A stretch of 64,000 nt of DNA from Lophius americanus (taxonomy: Eukaryota > Chordata > Actinopteri > Lophiiformes > Lophiidae), in contig JBBDHG010000003.1 of the NCBI GenBank assembly GCA_037951165.1, positions 8,994,001 to 9,058,000 on the forward strand, in the 5' to 3' direction. The notes beneath the pieces are model-generated. The model saw only the letters and a program-made list of their open reading frames with translations, was not told the origin of the DNA and made no database searches. How positions within the stretch are numbered: the first letter of the stretch is position 1; every line of letters begins with the position of its first letter. The translations under genes and the position numbers were made by a program. This document shows, piece by piece, positions 44,200 to 57,405 of the stretch.

Positions 44200-47100
44200 T
44201 CAGGGGATTGCTTGTAAAATGCAGGGGATTGGGGGCTTTTAGGAAATATTACCTTGTAGTCAGGGATGTCAGCCTACTGGTTATCTTATTACTCTATAAT
44301 ATTGTCCATTTGACAATACTTTTTATCAAATATTTCAATACTTTTTTTTCACTAAGAGCATAAAAAAACAACTATAAACATTAAATATTTAAATAAAAAT
44401 AATGACAAGTAAACCATGAATCCCTGTCTCCTCAGGCTTTAAAATCCCCCCCCCCCGAAAAAAATCATAAAAATGTTCTGTCATCTGCCAAACTTATTAA
44501 TTCTGCTTCGTGAACTTCACACTGGCCCAACTCTTTGCGTGACTTATTTACCTATCCGGCTTCACTGTGTGCAGCGTTGTCAACAAGATGTTAGCACTCA
44601 AAGGGGAAAATAACTGCAAATATAAACATGGTGCTCGAGCTGGAACAAACCTGCTTTTCTGACACCTTGACAGTCACCTGAGGGTGAAACAGATTCCAAA
44701 ATCACTGTCCAACTGGCCACACATTGTCTTGCCTTGTCTGACTTATACACGGTCACACTCATAAACCGACATTTATGTACACACACACAAACTCACACAC
44801 ACAGAGCAGTCCACAGAGGGGCAAGTCAGAAAAGAGGCTGTGTCTGGCTGGGCAGCTGTACGGTCAAGCAGAAATATCAGGATGTTTCCCCTCCAGCAAA
44901 CTGCTAGTATCAGTGGTGATGGACAGACAGTTTGACAATCAGACTTTCTCTCTCTCACACACCCGCATGTCCACATACACACACATACATGCCTGAATCC
45001 CCGATGCACGCAGTGATCAACAAAGTGATGGACAGATAAACTGACAAAGAAACATGTAAGCAAAGTAGCAAAATCATTTCCTCAATAAAAACACTTCCTT
45101 GTCACATGCCGACTCAACAACAACACACAAACAACCATCACCCACCCGGTTACATCATTCGTCTTTTACGACACACGTTTTCACAGGAACCATTTGTTCT
45201 GATACTTCACAAAATGTGCTATGTATGAGCTGATACCACTTCTGCTCGCAAGTTAGCCCACATGTCTGGATGTTGATACAAACTTGTAGATGTTTACACA
45301 TTCAATAATTAAAGTAGCTATTTGCCAAAAATCTGTGTCCACTGTGAAATTCTAGCAAGCTCTTAAACTCTTTGCTGGCCTAAGAGTTCAGAGAGAAACT
45401 TCCAATTCAGCAGTTCACTTTTCAAACCATAGAGGTCACTGTTGTTTTACCTTATCACTCAGAACAGTTCTGTTCCGTGTAAACCTGCTCTTAGCCCATT
45501 AAGGTAACTTAAGGCATACATTTCCTATAGATTTGACCCTTTATGTCTCATTAAATTTGTGAGCATGATGCAGCTTTTTCAAAAATGACTCGTATAACCC
45601 GGAAAGTTCAGCCCAGTACGCTCTGCCAGAGCAGTTCAAATGGGATTGATTGGAGTATAATAGACAATTGTAAATAAGTGTATACCCTTTAAACTATTGA
45701 GGTTCAGTGTGATGCATAGAGAGTATTATACATTTCTCTGTGGTTTTCAGACTCTAGCCAGTGTGGAGGTGAGAATGTCTTGGAGCATAAGCACTTAAAG
45801 CTTAACCTCAAACTAACCTCAAACTTTTTTCAGCACACTTGAGTGTCAATTCACATGGTTAAACTTGTGGCCGGGAACATACCTCAAGTTCTTACTGACA
45901 TTATAAAACTCATACTGAAGCTGTACACCAGCTTTAAATGAAATAAAATCACCAATTTCTCATGATGATAAATGCAAAAAACTCAATTTTAGATAACATA
46001 ATCTCTCTGTAAAATATAACCGGTAAAATAACATTATTGAAGTATTTGAAATTAGTAAAATCAGTCATACATTAAGTTTGTTAATTTTGTTATAAATGCT
46101 TCATGTACTCGGTTTTTAAACTCTATAGCATAGAGAAATATCTTTTATGTTAAGCAGTTTTTATATGTATCTAATAGCTGTCAGCCCTTATTATATCAGC
46201 CATACAAATACTTGTGAAATTAGGGAATTACTGTTTTTTATGTTTAAAATAAAAAGGGTAGTGAACAATGGACAAAATAGGAAAGTGATTTGGAAAGTGT
46301 TACTTTCCTATTTTTCTTTCCCATCAACAGTAAGCAGGGGCAAATCTTTTATTGAAGATGTAAACCAAAGTCAAGTGTAACATCGTAGATAACAAGAAAA
46401 TTAATTTAATGCCATTTAAAAAAAATGATTACCTAAGAGCAGTATCAAACATCAATCTATCAAAGGATTCTAATGTATTCCTACCAACAGGAGCAATTGT
46501 TCAGGTCTGAGGATGCTATGCAAAGCTAAAAAAGATCATGTTTGCACTGGCTGCCATTAAACACAATTTATTTTAGTTTCACTTTTTAATATATTTGAAG
46601 CATTAGCAAATAAATGAGGTTGGCCTCCTGATGCACAAAGTTATTTCACTCTACAGTATTATAGGAGAATAAGAAGCAGAGTATGTATGACACACACACA
46701 AACACACACACACACATACATACTCACGCAAACACCTTGAACCCTACATACACACTGTGTATACATCCATCCATGTCTGTGTCAGGCCGACATGCTTTGT
46801 AAAAGTATACAAAGTGTGCGAGTGTCCATGGGAGATGCAAAGCAAGTTCAACACACCTCTATACAACCTGACAACCATGCCCACATTTAACACATGAACT
46901 GCAAGTGCCAGGCATTCAGGCTTCGTTGAACCTTCCAGGGGGTTTGCCCCCGCCTCACACGCACACAATACCTCACGGAAGAACTCACCAGAGACTTTGT
47001 AGCTTGGTATTTGGACCATCGCATTCTATTTTCTTTCTACACCTCCCTGATGAAGTCTCATTTCCATCACCTGACAGACACCAAGGCAGGATCCTTCCTC

Positions 47101-47275
47101 TCCACGGAATCTGTTAAAATAAATAAATAAATAAGTCTGCACGCCACTTTAGATCAGTTAATTATCTGTTTCACTGAGTGGCAGACTGTCTCCACCTTAC
47201 TCTCTGCCTGCATGTTTACAACGCCCACACACAAACACAAACACACACAGAAACAGAGCGCTAGAGGGAAATGGC
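44200..47275. other. Mostly unique AT-rich DNA
   Basis: Contains an 11-base C run near 44446, CA-rich patches near 44780-44800 and a CA tract at about 46690-46717. No gene, repeat family or RNA gene recognised. Confidence 0.35.
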
Positions 47276-47279
47276 AGAC

Positions 47280-47740
47280 TGCCACAATGATTCTAATAGT
47301 GGACTTTGCGTTTAGTCAAAATAACAAGTCGGAGGATTATGAAAGACTGTAATTAGGTGTTGCCAAATCACTGTTCAAAAGAGTGAGTGAATGCATGGCG
47401 TATTCTGACTCACCTTGTTAAGAAGTCCGTAAGGTGGGTTTATGCATATTATTTAGGTTTCGATTCCTCACACCTAACGGGGGAGTTTTTAAGTCACTTT
47501 GGCATGTAATTATCAAAGGAGGACTTTGTGATAGATGGCAGTGTCTCTGACAGAGATATGAAGGCAGCAGCAGGAAAAGAGAGAGTGAGACACCTCGTCT
47601 GAACCTCGTCATAATTAGAGGACTTCTCTGACTTTGATTTAGCCTTTTCTAATGAATCCCTTTCAAAGTTTATCTGTTAGACCTGGGGACTACTTGAGAC
47701 ACGTCCGTGTACCTGTCAAACAAGCTGTCCTAATTAGCTG
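47280..47740. promoter_or_regulatory. Candidate conserved non-coding block
   Basis: Low-repeat block with GTAATTATCAAAGGAGG (TAATTA beside a TCF/LEF-type TCAAAG) near 47506, CTTTCAAAGTTTATC near 47661, ATAATTAGAGG and CCTAATTAGCTGTCAATG near 47730. Motif density suggests an enhancer. Conservation has not been tested. Confidence 0.3.
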
Positions 47741-47894
47741 TCAATGGGAAATTGGTTGAAAAAGAAAATTTGCAAATACAATTGATGGTATGAGGATATG
47801 TGTTTTTGTTGGTGGTTAACTAATATTTCATATTGCTCTTGAGGCTATTTAGAAAATTCTGACAGTTTTAAAGTCCTATAACTAAATTGTTGAC

Positions 47895-48240
47895 TTATTT
47901 TTCCCGTTTCAGAATTTATCAGAAGATTTTATTGTTTACTTCCAAAGCCCTGCATGATTTAGTCGGTATAGTTACATTGACGAGCTGCTGCTCCCCGATG
48001 ATCCAGGACGCAGCTTCAGATCTTCAATCGAGGCTCTGCTGGTTGTTCCGGAGTCCTCAGGGCAAAAGGTGGGGCCCCTCCACTCTGGAACTCCCGGCAA
48101 TGAAGCTCTGAAAATGTTATTTCTTTTTTAAGTCCCTTCTTCAAAATGACCTGTTGCACCTTATATCATTGCATTTGTGTATTTTCTTTTAATATTGTAA
48201 TATAAGCATTACCTCATACATTTTGAGTCATTTTTTAGTA
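47895..48240 (+). mobile_element. L2-like LINE, 3' fragment
   Basis: Pieces of the C-terminal domain of an L2-type ORF2 can be read with frameshifts: ILLFTSKALHDLVG, YIDELLLPDDPGR, FRSSIEALLVVPES, then a damaged stretch, then FKSLLQNDLLHL. This matches, in order, the end of fish L2-like elements. The 3' UTR follows to about 48240. The 5' truncation is typical. Non-functional. Confidence 0.65.
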
Positions 48241-48279
48241 ATTTCATATTTTTCAGCTCCTGTTGACAAACCTGTGACA

Positions 48280-49140
48280 AGACAGCTCCTTAGCTGCTGG
48301 CAGAAAATGTAGTACCTAGTCTGGTCTCTGTAGTAAAGAAGTCTGGAGACGTCTCAGGTGGCTTTTTCATCATACATATCCTTCTAACAAAACATTTAAC
48401 ACATACCTTCAGAAACCCCCGAAGGTCAAGCTCCCTGAAACACACCATGATATTTTTCTTCTTGCATGGTTTGCGTTTTGTCCCAGAGCGATGATGGAAG
48501 TACCTGGTTGGTGAGCCATCTCTCTTCCTTCTTGTAGCTGGTCATCGAGCAGGATGTGCACATTGCGTGTGTCGATATTACCGCAATCAACATAATCAAA
48601 TAATCTCATGAGCAAGGATGACTTTCAATCCAGGGACATCAGGGAAATAGTGGAGGTGGAATTTTGATTTGTCGTTGATGGTTTTGTAATACCAGCAGTC
48701 ACAGAGAACACAAAGAAAACATAAGTAAGGTCTTGGACTCAGGTGTAGGGTGGGCCCTCTGTTTCCAGTGGTTCTTCATCTGTATAGGAGCTGGTGAAAA
48801 GCCCCAGTCATCGATCCAGGCACACCAGTGTAGCCTGGATTACTGGGGAACCAGAATCAGAAGCACAATCAGAGGGCTAGGCAGTGGCCTTGTGCCCAAT
48901 GGTGACTCTCTCTGGATGCCGACAACAGGGCCAGTATCAAACGTGGATTCAAACTGGAAGTCAACGACAAAACAGTTCTAAACTGGAGCAGCAGGGTGCT
49001 GAGCAGGAGACGGCTGGTTGAAGGCCAGCAAGTGGGTCTGCTGTTGACTCTAGTTGTGGAGTAGAGGTTGGTGGTGGGCTCACCGTGGACTTTGGGAGGG
49101 GTTGGATTACACAACAATCCTTGTGTAATCATGCTTGAAG
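48280..49140. other. Unassigned low-repeat block with coding-like patches
   Basis: On the minus strand, frames read LLMRLFDYVDCGNIDTRN (near 48600) and, one frame over, KPCKKKNIMVCFRELDLRGF ending near a possible donor (AAG then GTATGT) at 48405. On the plus strand another frame is open near 48733-48981. None matches a family I know. It may be a decayed exon or transposon gene. Confidence 0.2.
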
Positions 49141-49708
49141 TCAGGGGTAAGACTAAATAAATAAAACCTCAATACATCAGTACCTTGAATCTCTCAAAGG
49201 TCAGCAGAGAGAGAGAGTTTGGCTTGGTGTTCAGCTGTGAATGCCAGGTTCCCCGAAGTCGAATGCATTGAAAAAAACACTTTTGTGTGGATTAACTCTG
49301 CTCCCCGGAATTCATAAAATTCTAGAATTAAAAAAAATATTTAAAATTTGCACGTTTTAAATTTGTTTCACAAGAGACCATATTCCTTATTTCTTATAGT
49401 GAAATAATAAACATTCTGCAAAACTCTATATTTCTATGCTATGAAACACTGTGTCTATTATTCTGGTTCAGCTTTCATTTAACTGCGACCATGCAGAAGA
49501 GAGGGCATAAAGATTCAACTCAGAGCTGCTAGCCAAATCTGTTCTGTACATATGCATGGCATTCCTGTTTAGAGGGTGTGTACATACAGGATAGAGGTTA
49601 GTTCAAACACAGAGACCTGTGTAGGCTTTTGTTGCTATTCTGAAACATTTTCACTACAGACAAAATGGAACTAGAGGTATATCCAATCATATATATAGAA
49701 AGAAAAGA

Positions 49709-50158
<450 letters not shown>

Positions 50159-50159
50159 A

Positions 50160-50865
50160 TAATTTAAATGTCTTGCAGTTGCATTTAGCAAAATCCCATA
50201 ATATAATGGAATCAATAAGGCTACATTTGGTTTTCATTCTTGTGTGCATGCATCCATATAGAAAAATCAATCATGATGCCACATGTGATGCTGTATAAAG
50301 TGTAATGCATTGTTAAAATTCAATGTTGCAATGTTTTCTTTTGTGTTTTCAGTATAAACCCTCAATCATGTTCAAAGTAAATAGCTATTTATTTTCAGGA
50401 TTTATTTAGAATTAAATACCAGAAAGACATTTCCGGGAACAATACTTTAACAATGCAGGAGAAATGCCAGGCCTCATAGAAAAACACAATGCATTACACA
50501 CTCTGAGAGATGTGCCAGGGTACAAACACTCTCTACTTTTTTCTTTATCCAAGTCATATTTATTTTATTAGGTGTATTCTCCATAGGCTTCACGGTGGCA
50601 GGATATCCACGGGCTGAGACACCCACTCACGTACACACATGCACACACGCGACAGGACCCCAGATGTCCACTGGTGCATGTAGTGATTCTATGTTTTTTT
50701 CCTCTTGGAGTTTTTATTTTTTTTCATTCATCCAGAGAGGATAGAAACACCAGAAGCCAGATATAATTAGTATTGGGGAAGACACAATGAGTAGCTCCTA
50801 ATGACTACAAACATCTATGTAGACTTATGTGGTACGTAATTGAAAGTGGGTAGAAATCAATAGCA
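50160..50865. other. AT-rich DNA, nothing recognised
   Basis: No supported gene or repeat family. Confidence 0.4.
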
Positions 50866-50869
50866 TTCA

Positions 50870-51290
50870 ATGAAAACTAATTGAGAGAAGTGAGAACGGG
50901 GAGCTGTTAGGCGTCTATTAGAGGAGGCAACAGCAAATAACTGCGAAGATTCTTCAGTCAGTTAGAAAAGCGCTCTGAGCGTGAATTTGTGTGAAACTGT
51001 GCATGAAAAACGGCTGAATAAAATACCCATAATTCTTCTATTATTTAGTAACTTTGAGTGATGGGAAGCCTTTAGAAAGCGAGGGCGAGGGGGGTGAGAA
51101 GGCATTGTCTTAGAATTTTGCTGTTTGAGTGCCATGTGAAAGGAAACCTTGTAAGATTTTAAAATCTTATTTTTGGTAAATAACCCTTAAATTTAATGGT
51201 AAATAACGGCAGACTCTATGAATAGAAAAAGGAAAAAAAAAGCCCCCGAAAGAATAATGACGCATTATTTATGTATCACACTACAGATTG
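50870..51290. promoter_or_regulatory. Candidate conserved non-coding block
   Basis: Low-repeat block with AAAACTAATTGAGAGAAGTG, CAACAGCAAATAACTGCGAA, CATGAAAAACGGCTGAATAA and CATAATTCTTCTATTATTTAG. No coding signal. Resembles enhancer sequence in texture only. Confidence 0.28.
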
Positions 51291-51299
51291 GGCTGCGTT

Positions 51300-52320
51300 T
51301 AAAAAAGCATGTAGATTTTGTAAACAAATAAATGGTATAGAGTGAAATATAACCAATGAGCCATAACACATATTAATCTTTTGTAGATATTTCCCTTAAA
51401 TGTTTTTTATGATGAAGATGATGGTAAGATGACGCAGAGACTGGTTGGTAAGAGAAAAAAAAATGCAAACAAAATACAAATAATGGGAAAATAGCTGTTC
51501 ATAATATGATAATCACATTGCAATTGTTAATTTTCCATCTTTCTTATTTCTATGTTTCTACAACATTTTTGACACAGTGTTATCCATTTCTTTAAAATTT
51601 GATATACTCTGGGAGTCATTGGATTGGAAAACACTTCTGACCTACATACACATTTATGGATGTATTATTCCTGCAAAATATCCCAAATTTACAGAAGTGA
51701 TTTGCCTATGCATACTGAATAAACAGGATATCAATGGTGTCAAAGACAAATACTCAGGCCACCAGGAGGTATATTGGCTGCAAACATCTGCCAAGTTCAC
51801 AGGGGCTGTGTGTTTACTCTAGAAGGTAAATCCTGGAATACCAAAGGCCATGCACTGACAAGCAAATTAACATATTTCTATTATGGCAAATAACCAAAAA
51901 AATGTTTTGAATGTATAGGACATACTATTTATGGTTATCCGTATTTCTAAAACTCCTTTCAGGCGGTAAATAAAGCGAACACACATTTTTAATTTATTTT
52001 TTTGAGACACCATATCATCAGTATGTTGAGTTTTGAGGTCCTGGCCCTGCTGCACTTCAAACAACACCTATGATCCCACACACACCTCAGACTCACACTC
52101 ACAATTAAAGAGATTATTGAGAGTCAGCAGAACAATAACTGCAGCCAGTTCTCACACACAAACAAACACACAAACACAAAATGTCCATTGGCCGTGATCA
52201 TTGGCCGTGACCTTGCGATAATCTCTCTAATTATATAAACAGTCGGGCTTACTGTTTCAGTGCAGAAACCTGAGACAATACAACCTACTAATCTTATTTG
52301 CACACATCAGCATTCACCTG
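51300..52320. other. AT-rich DNA, nothing recognised
   Basis: A tandem ATTGGCCGTGA doublet near 52189-52211 is the only oddity. No gene supported. Confidence 0.4.
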
Positions 52321-52444
52321 CTACATGAGTGGAGTGGAGTGGAGGGGAGAGGAGAGGTTTTCAAAATTCCTTTATTAGGCAATTGCCAAGCAAATCCAAA
52401 ACGGTCGCTTCAACACATGACTGTTAAGCAAAAACAAAAATAAC

Positions 52445-55400
52445 TCAAAGGTTTTGTATCAACTCTCCATCATCCCCCACAGAGCATAAATCATCGTTTA
52501 CAGGTACTGCCCATACGGGGTTAAACCCCTTCATATTGTCCATCATGTTAGTCTGACCTTCAAATGTCTGACCTTAAAAGTCTTTCTAAAACCAGCACCG
52601 GTTCTATAATGCCAGCATTCTGTGCCTGGTTCTTGCGTGTCAGCCAAAAAGCCAATTTTGCAGAGCCTGATAATATTAGACCAGTATATGCTGAGATTTT
52701 TTTCTTTACATAATGTTTTGGACCAAAACTAAATACATGGAAATGAAAAATCACCCCAAGGGTTTGAAGCCACCTTTTCAGAAGTTCAAACATTCAGGAA
52801 AAGTGATGAAACTACGTTAAAAAATGTTCCAACGTTTCAGACTGATGGCAAAAACTACATTTAGTCCCCACCCCTAGATACGGGTGTGCTCTGTATCTGT
52901 TTGTGGCTATTGCCCCATGCACAATCCTCCACTAGAGCTCTGTTGTCCGTTTTTCAATGGGCAGCTTGTACATGGACGGCCAACTGCCTTTTGGGGAAAA
53001 GTCTGGTCCAAATAACTCAGTCCACCTCGACTCCCTTAGCCCAAACATACACTGCAGGTTAAAAACTTTGTCATAAATTTTTACTAAAGTTGGAAAATTC
53101 TCCATGGGAGGGGTCATGAGAGACAGCAGCCGTCTTACTCCCTCTTGACATCCTCCCACAGATGGTGTGATGGACAGAGAGGGGAAGCTGTACTCACACC
53201 CAACAAGCCATTGTTCATACAAAGTTCTGTTCACTGTTCTGTCAGCTCAGTATGGTCCACTTGGTTTGGTTGTGGAAGGAACAAATGTTTATCGTTGCCC
53301 AATCTCACGGATTTCCTCAGCAGCAGACAAGCTACGTCAAACCAGCTCAGGCCACAGATATACAACAGTCTTTTGCCCTTTGAGGTCTGAAGGAAGCTGT
53401 TTTTGACTGAATGATAATCCCTGTCCTCCTTAAGCCACGGGCAGGTATAGGGTGGCTGTGTGGATGCAGTGCTTCCCAGACCAGAAAAAGTCTGCAATGA
53501 TCTTTTGAACCTCCTCCATCAGACCTGTTGGTGGTGTCAAAGCAATGAGTCTGTGCCAAAGAGATGAGGCAACCAAGTTATTGACAACCAGAACTCTTCC
53601 CATATAAGGCAGATGTGGTACCAACCATTTCCATTTAGACAATCGAGCACACACCTTCTCCTTAACTCCCTCCCAGTTCTTGGCCTTTAAAGCCCAAAAA
53701 TACTCGCAAGAACCTTCCGGCCTTCTTTCAGCCATTTAAGTAATCCAGTCAGACTGAGCACTGCCTGATCCCCCCACTGTCCTAATAGGAGAGCTTTACT
53801 TTTAGCGCAGTTCCTTCACATAAAGGAGGCATTCTCATATAAGCCCAGCATTTCCTTTAAGCATTGGACATCTCTCTGGCTTGCAACAACAATATTTACA
53901 TCATCAGCACACGCTGGAACTGTGGGAAAATCACGATCACTGTGTGAAGACCCAGGCAGCAAGAGACCACTGAGCTGCACCCTCAGCATGCACAACAAGG
54001 ACTCAATAGCAAGGCTGTAAAGTTGGCCTGAAATAGGGCAACCGTGCCTTATCCCTTGCTGTACCGGTATCGGCCAACTCAGCCCGGCCCCCAATTCCAC
54101 CATACACTGTGCACCTTCATTCAGTAACCTTACACAAGCAAGAAAACTATCACCAATACCAAAAGCCCTACGAGTAGAGAACAAATAAGAGTGTTCCACC
54201 CTGTCGAACGCTTTTCCCTTGGTTGAGAGAAACAATACAAATATTTACATTATATGTTTTTGAAATATGAATCACGTCAAAAATAAGAAAAACATTGTCC
54301 ATAATTGTCCTGTCAGACACACAATAAGTTTGGTCTATATGTATTATGATATCCAGGATTCCCTTAATCCTGTTTGCCAAAACTTTGGAAGGCACCATAT
54401 AGACGGTGCGGTGATTCGCCACAGGCCTCCAGTTCTTCAGTAGAGCCAGATATCCTTTTGTGGTGGCAGTGAAAGTGCTGCTCCCTGAGATGAGACTGGG
54501 AGAGACCTTGTTTTAGAAAATTCAAAGAAGACACCATTGCGGTCAGGCCCAAGGATATTCGAAAAGTATTTAAAAAAGTCTGTTGAGAGCCCCTCTTCCT
54601 GATACCATCTGATGGACTAAGTGTCAGCTCCTCCAGAGACAGCTCACAATCGAGAACAGCTTTCTCTCCCGGGCTGAGCTGTGAAAGCCTCTCTAAGAGC
54701 TCCTCACAACACTCCAAAGAGCAGTCCTCCACACTAAAGATGTCAGATTAGAAGCTCATTGTCTCCTCTTCTCATCAGGGTTGGATGTTATTCTGCGTCC
54801 TGGTAGATGAAGGCAGGTAATCTGCTTCCTTTGTGCCACAGACTCCTCCAACTTGAAGTAGGGGAATCGATGTCCTTCCACTGGATTGAGCGAGACCTGA
54901 GCGAGGGCACCCTTTTCTCTCTCCTGAAGGAAAAAGCCCAAAGTCAAATTTTTTTCACGAAGCAGGTGACTCGTGTTGGGATCTGAGTCTCTATGTAAAC
55001 CTGCTTCACTATTTTCAATGTCCACTTCAAGTTCCTCGATGGATGTTCTGATTAAAGCCATTGAATGGGAGGCGTACTGTAAGTCAAACACGTGGATATG
55101 GGCCTTTCCAACCTCCCACCACATCTTCCAAGAGCTAAAATCTGATTTTTTTTAATTTTCCATTGCAGCCAGAAATAATCAAATTTCTGACATAAATTGC
55201 CATATTGTAAGAGCTTGTTTTTAAAAAAACAGCAGGACCTTACACTTCCATCTGGCGAGATGACTAGGTCCTGTCATAATAGAGGGTGGTCAGAGAAACA
55301 AAGGACTTATCCTGCTGTGTGAGATCCTTGAGCTGAGGTTTTTTTTTAAATGTAACTTCTTGCCGAGTTAGTCATTTTGATACTGACTCTCACCCATGTG

Positions 55401-55910
55401 TGCTGTGTGGAATGTGGCTGTTTGATCCTCCATGTGTCTAGCAGATCCAGATGTGTGATGACGCTGCTGAGGACACTGTGATGACTGTGGGTGTGGTTCA
55501 TTACCGGTTCTTGTACCCAAGTAGATGAGATTTTTCCGAAGGTTGAAAGAGCCACTCTTTCCCGCCCCAAATATGGGCCATTAAATTAACAAAACAATAG
55601 GTAGAGCTTTCTATTTCTGCCCTAAAAATTACTAATCGACCAATGACCACTTCAGTGGAGGACAGAATAACAGCATTTTTAGTTGGTTTAATCCAGATGG
55701 CGATGCCTGCACGGAAGTTGGTGCCATGACTGAGGACACATAAGCCCCCCAACAATAAACCCCAGTCTGTTTCATCAGCTGGGACTGAGTTTGTCTCCTG
55801 CAGAAACAACAAATCAATGCTTTTAACAGCAGAAAGCTCTGAAATTAAGGGTAGTTTTTGCTTATCCCTCCCCCATTTGAATTTAGAGACTTTACTTTAA
55901 GGCTCCTCAT
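52445..55910 (-). pseudogene. Tx1-type LINE ORF2 (endonuclease-reverse transcriptase), broken
   Basis: From ATG at 55910 the endonuclease reads MRSLKVKSLNSNGGG, then IDLLFLQETNSVPADETDWG (catalytic Glu in QET), GRLVIFRAEI and CFVNL. A pre-RT region follows (ECCEELLERLSQLSPGEKA, CELSLEELT). The RT includes RTVYMVPSKVLANRIKGILD, DQTYCVSDRTIMDN, KAFDRVEHSYL (first catalytic Asp), QGIRHGCPISGQLYSLAIES and ACADDVNIVV near 53900 (the F/YADD box, here CADD). The C-terminal region shows AKLAFWLTRKNQ and finally WAVPVNDDLCSVGDDGELI before the stop at 52445-52447. At least six frame changes split the protein. Clade assignment rests on the GQLYSLAIE and C-terminal motifs. Confidence 0.75.
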
Positions 55911-56080
55911 ATGAAAGTCATAAAAGAGAAAAAAGGCAGTATGAAACAAATGCCAAACAGTTAAAGTTAGAGTTCACCATATGATACGTGATAATTTTTA
56001 CTTTATGGCTTTACAAACAATTTTTTCTAATGTAACTTTTCATATCGCAGTTATATGCTTTTTGAGATAGAAATATTTTT

Positions 56081-56287
56081 TTACATCCAGCAGCCGGACA
56101 CGGTAATCTGTGTTGAGGGGACTGACCATGAGGAAACCTGCAAAAACAGGTCCATGAGGAACAAGCAGCTCTCTTTCAGCTGATAGACCAGCGGCTCATT
56201 CTTAACAAAGACAACAAATGCTTTATTCGTTTTTGATGCAAACAGTAATTTATCATGGGCAACCTGTTCACCAGCAACCCAAAGCAC
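56081..56287 (-). pseudogene. Tx1-type LINE ORF1 fragment
   Basis: A 68-codon open piece with NKAFVVFVKNEPLVYQL and LFLMDLFLQVSSWSVPSTQI followed by TVSGC. This corresponds to the N-terminal part of Tx1-type ORF1 proteins, which are nucleic-acid-binding. The zinc-knuckle part is missing: about 170 bases of unmatched sequence separate it from ORF2, so an internal deletion is likely. Confidence 0.6.
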
Positions 56288-56299
56288 CTCCTCTCCATG

Positions 56300-57405
56300 A
56301 ACATTATTGTCCGACGGGCCTATTCAAAGTGACCGAGTTCTGGATAAGTGTCTTGACATGATGTGCCTTACAGAAACCTGGCAACAACCAGATGCTTTTT
56401 CTGTCCTGAATCAGACCTGTCCCGCTGGCTACTTTTACCTCCAGAAAGCCCACAGCACTGGTCGTGGTGGTGGTCTGTCCGTCATCTATCGCAGTAATTT
56501 GGACTTGTATCCACTGCCCTTGCCAGAGATGTCTTTTTTTGAATGCCTGGCATTTAATTGTAAGCCCCCTTTTTCCATGACCAACCTTCTAATCTACCGA
56601 CCATCCAAACCAAAGCCAGCCTTCATCTCTGAGATGTACAACCTTTTTTTGACATTTTGCACAACCTCTGCCAATATTATAGTACTTGGAGATATGAACA
56701 TTCATGTCAACTCCCCCGCCTATCGTTTTGCATCTGAATTTGTTTTAATCTCAGGCAACTTGTCGATGTCCCCACCCACACCATGGGGCACACTCTGGAT
56801 CTAGTCATCGCTGACTCTGCTCCTTTCAGCAATCTTCTTGTGTAAAATCTGGGTGTGTCCGACCACAAGGCCGTCTCCATGGAATTGTCACTTGTGTCCC
56901 CCCTCACCAAGCCCAAAGGTCAAATCTACTTCAGGAACTTGAGAAACATCAACCCAGAAACCATGAGAGTCGACTTCTAGTATCTTGTTTCCGCAAACTT
57001 TGTATCAGCCAATGACTCAGTGGATTTCTACATAACTCCCTGAGTAGCATCCTGGATCACACCCTTGTAAAAACTAGAACAGTCACCTTCTCCCGCTCAG
57101 CCCCCTGGTTCACCAGCGAGCTACGTAAAAATTAGGGCAGCTGGGCGTGTCCAGCATTACAAAGCTTCAGGTCTCACTGTCCACATGCTTACCTTTCGGG
57201 AACACAAAAAGGTTTACTCAAAGTCCGTTAGAGAGGCTCGGTCACTGTTTTACTCAAACATTATCAAAACCAGTCATGGAAATTCTAAGCAGCCCTTTCC
57301 ACTATAAATCATCTTCTTAAACCACAAAGTCCCTCACTTACAGAAATTACAGAAGAGCACCGTAATAATTTCATGGCTTTCTTCAAATCAAAGGAAAGAA
57401 GAAGA
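56300..57405 (+). mobile_element. L2/CR1-group LINE fragment (endonuclease part)
   Basis: The AP-type endonuclease reads MMCLTETWQQPDAFSVL, STGRGGGLSVIYR, FECLAF, LLIYRPSKPKPAF, IIVLGDMNIHVNSP, and after a one-base shift LVDVPTHTMGHTLDLVIADS and GVSDHKAVSMEL. The catalytic TETW, GDMNIHV and SDHKAV boxes are all visible. The linker then gives VTFSRSAPWFTSELRKN and, with shifts, LFSTINHLLKP-like and ITEEHRNNFMAFFKSK fragments before the match stops near 57405. Both the first residues of the endonuclease and the whole RT are missing. Family-level naming (L2 or a related CR1-group clade) is from memory. Confidence 0.7.

Larger units (their letters stand above)
52345..56290 (-). mobile_element. 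L1-Tx1-clade LINE relic
   Basis: A nearly full-length but dead non-LTR retrotransposon on the minus strand. An ORF1 fragment (56081-56287) is followed by an AP-type endonuclease and RT in ORF2 (55910 down to 52445) and a short 3' UTR with CCTAATAAAGGAATTTTG ending near 52350. The right end meets another LINE fragment of opposite orientation at about 56290-56300. The left end passes into GGAGT/GGAG repeats at 52326-52355. Many frameshifts and stops make it inactive. Confidence 0.8.
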
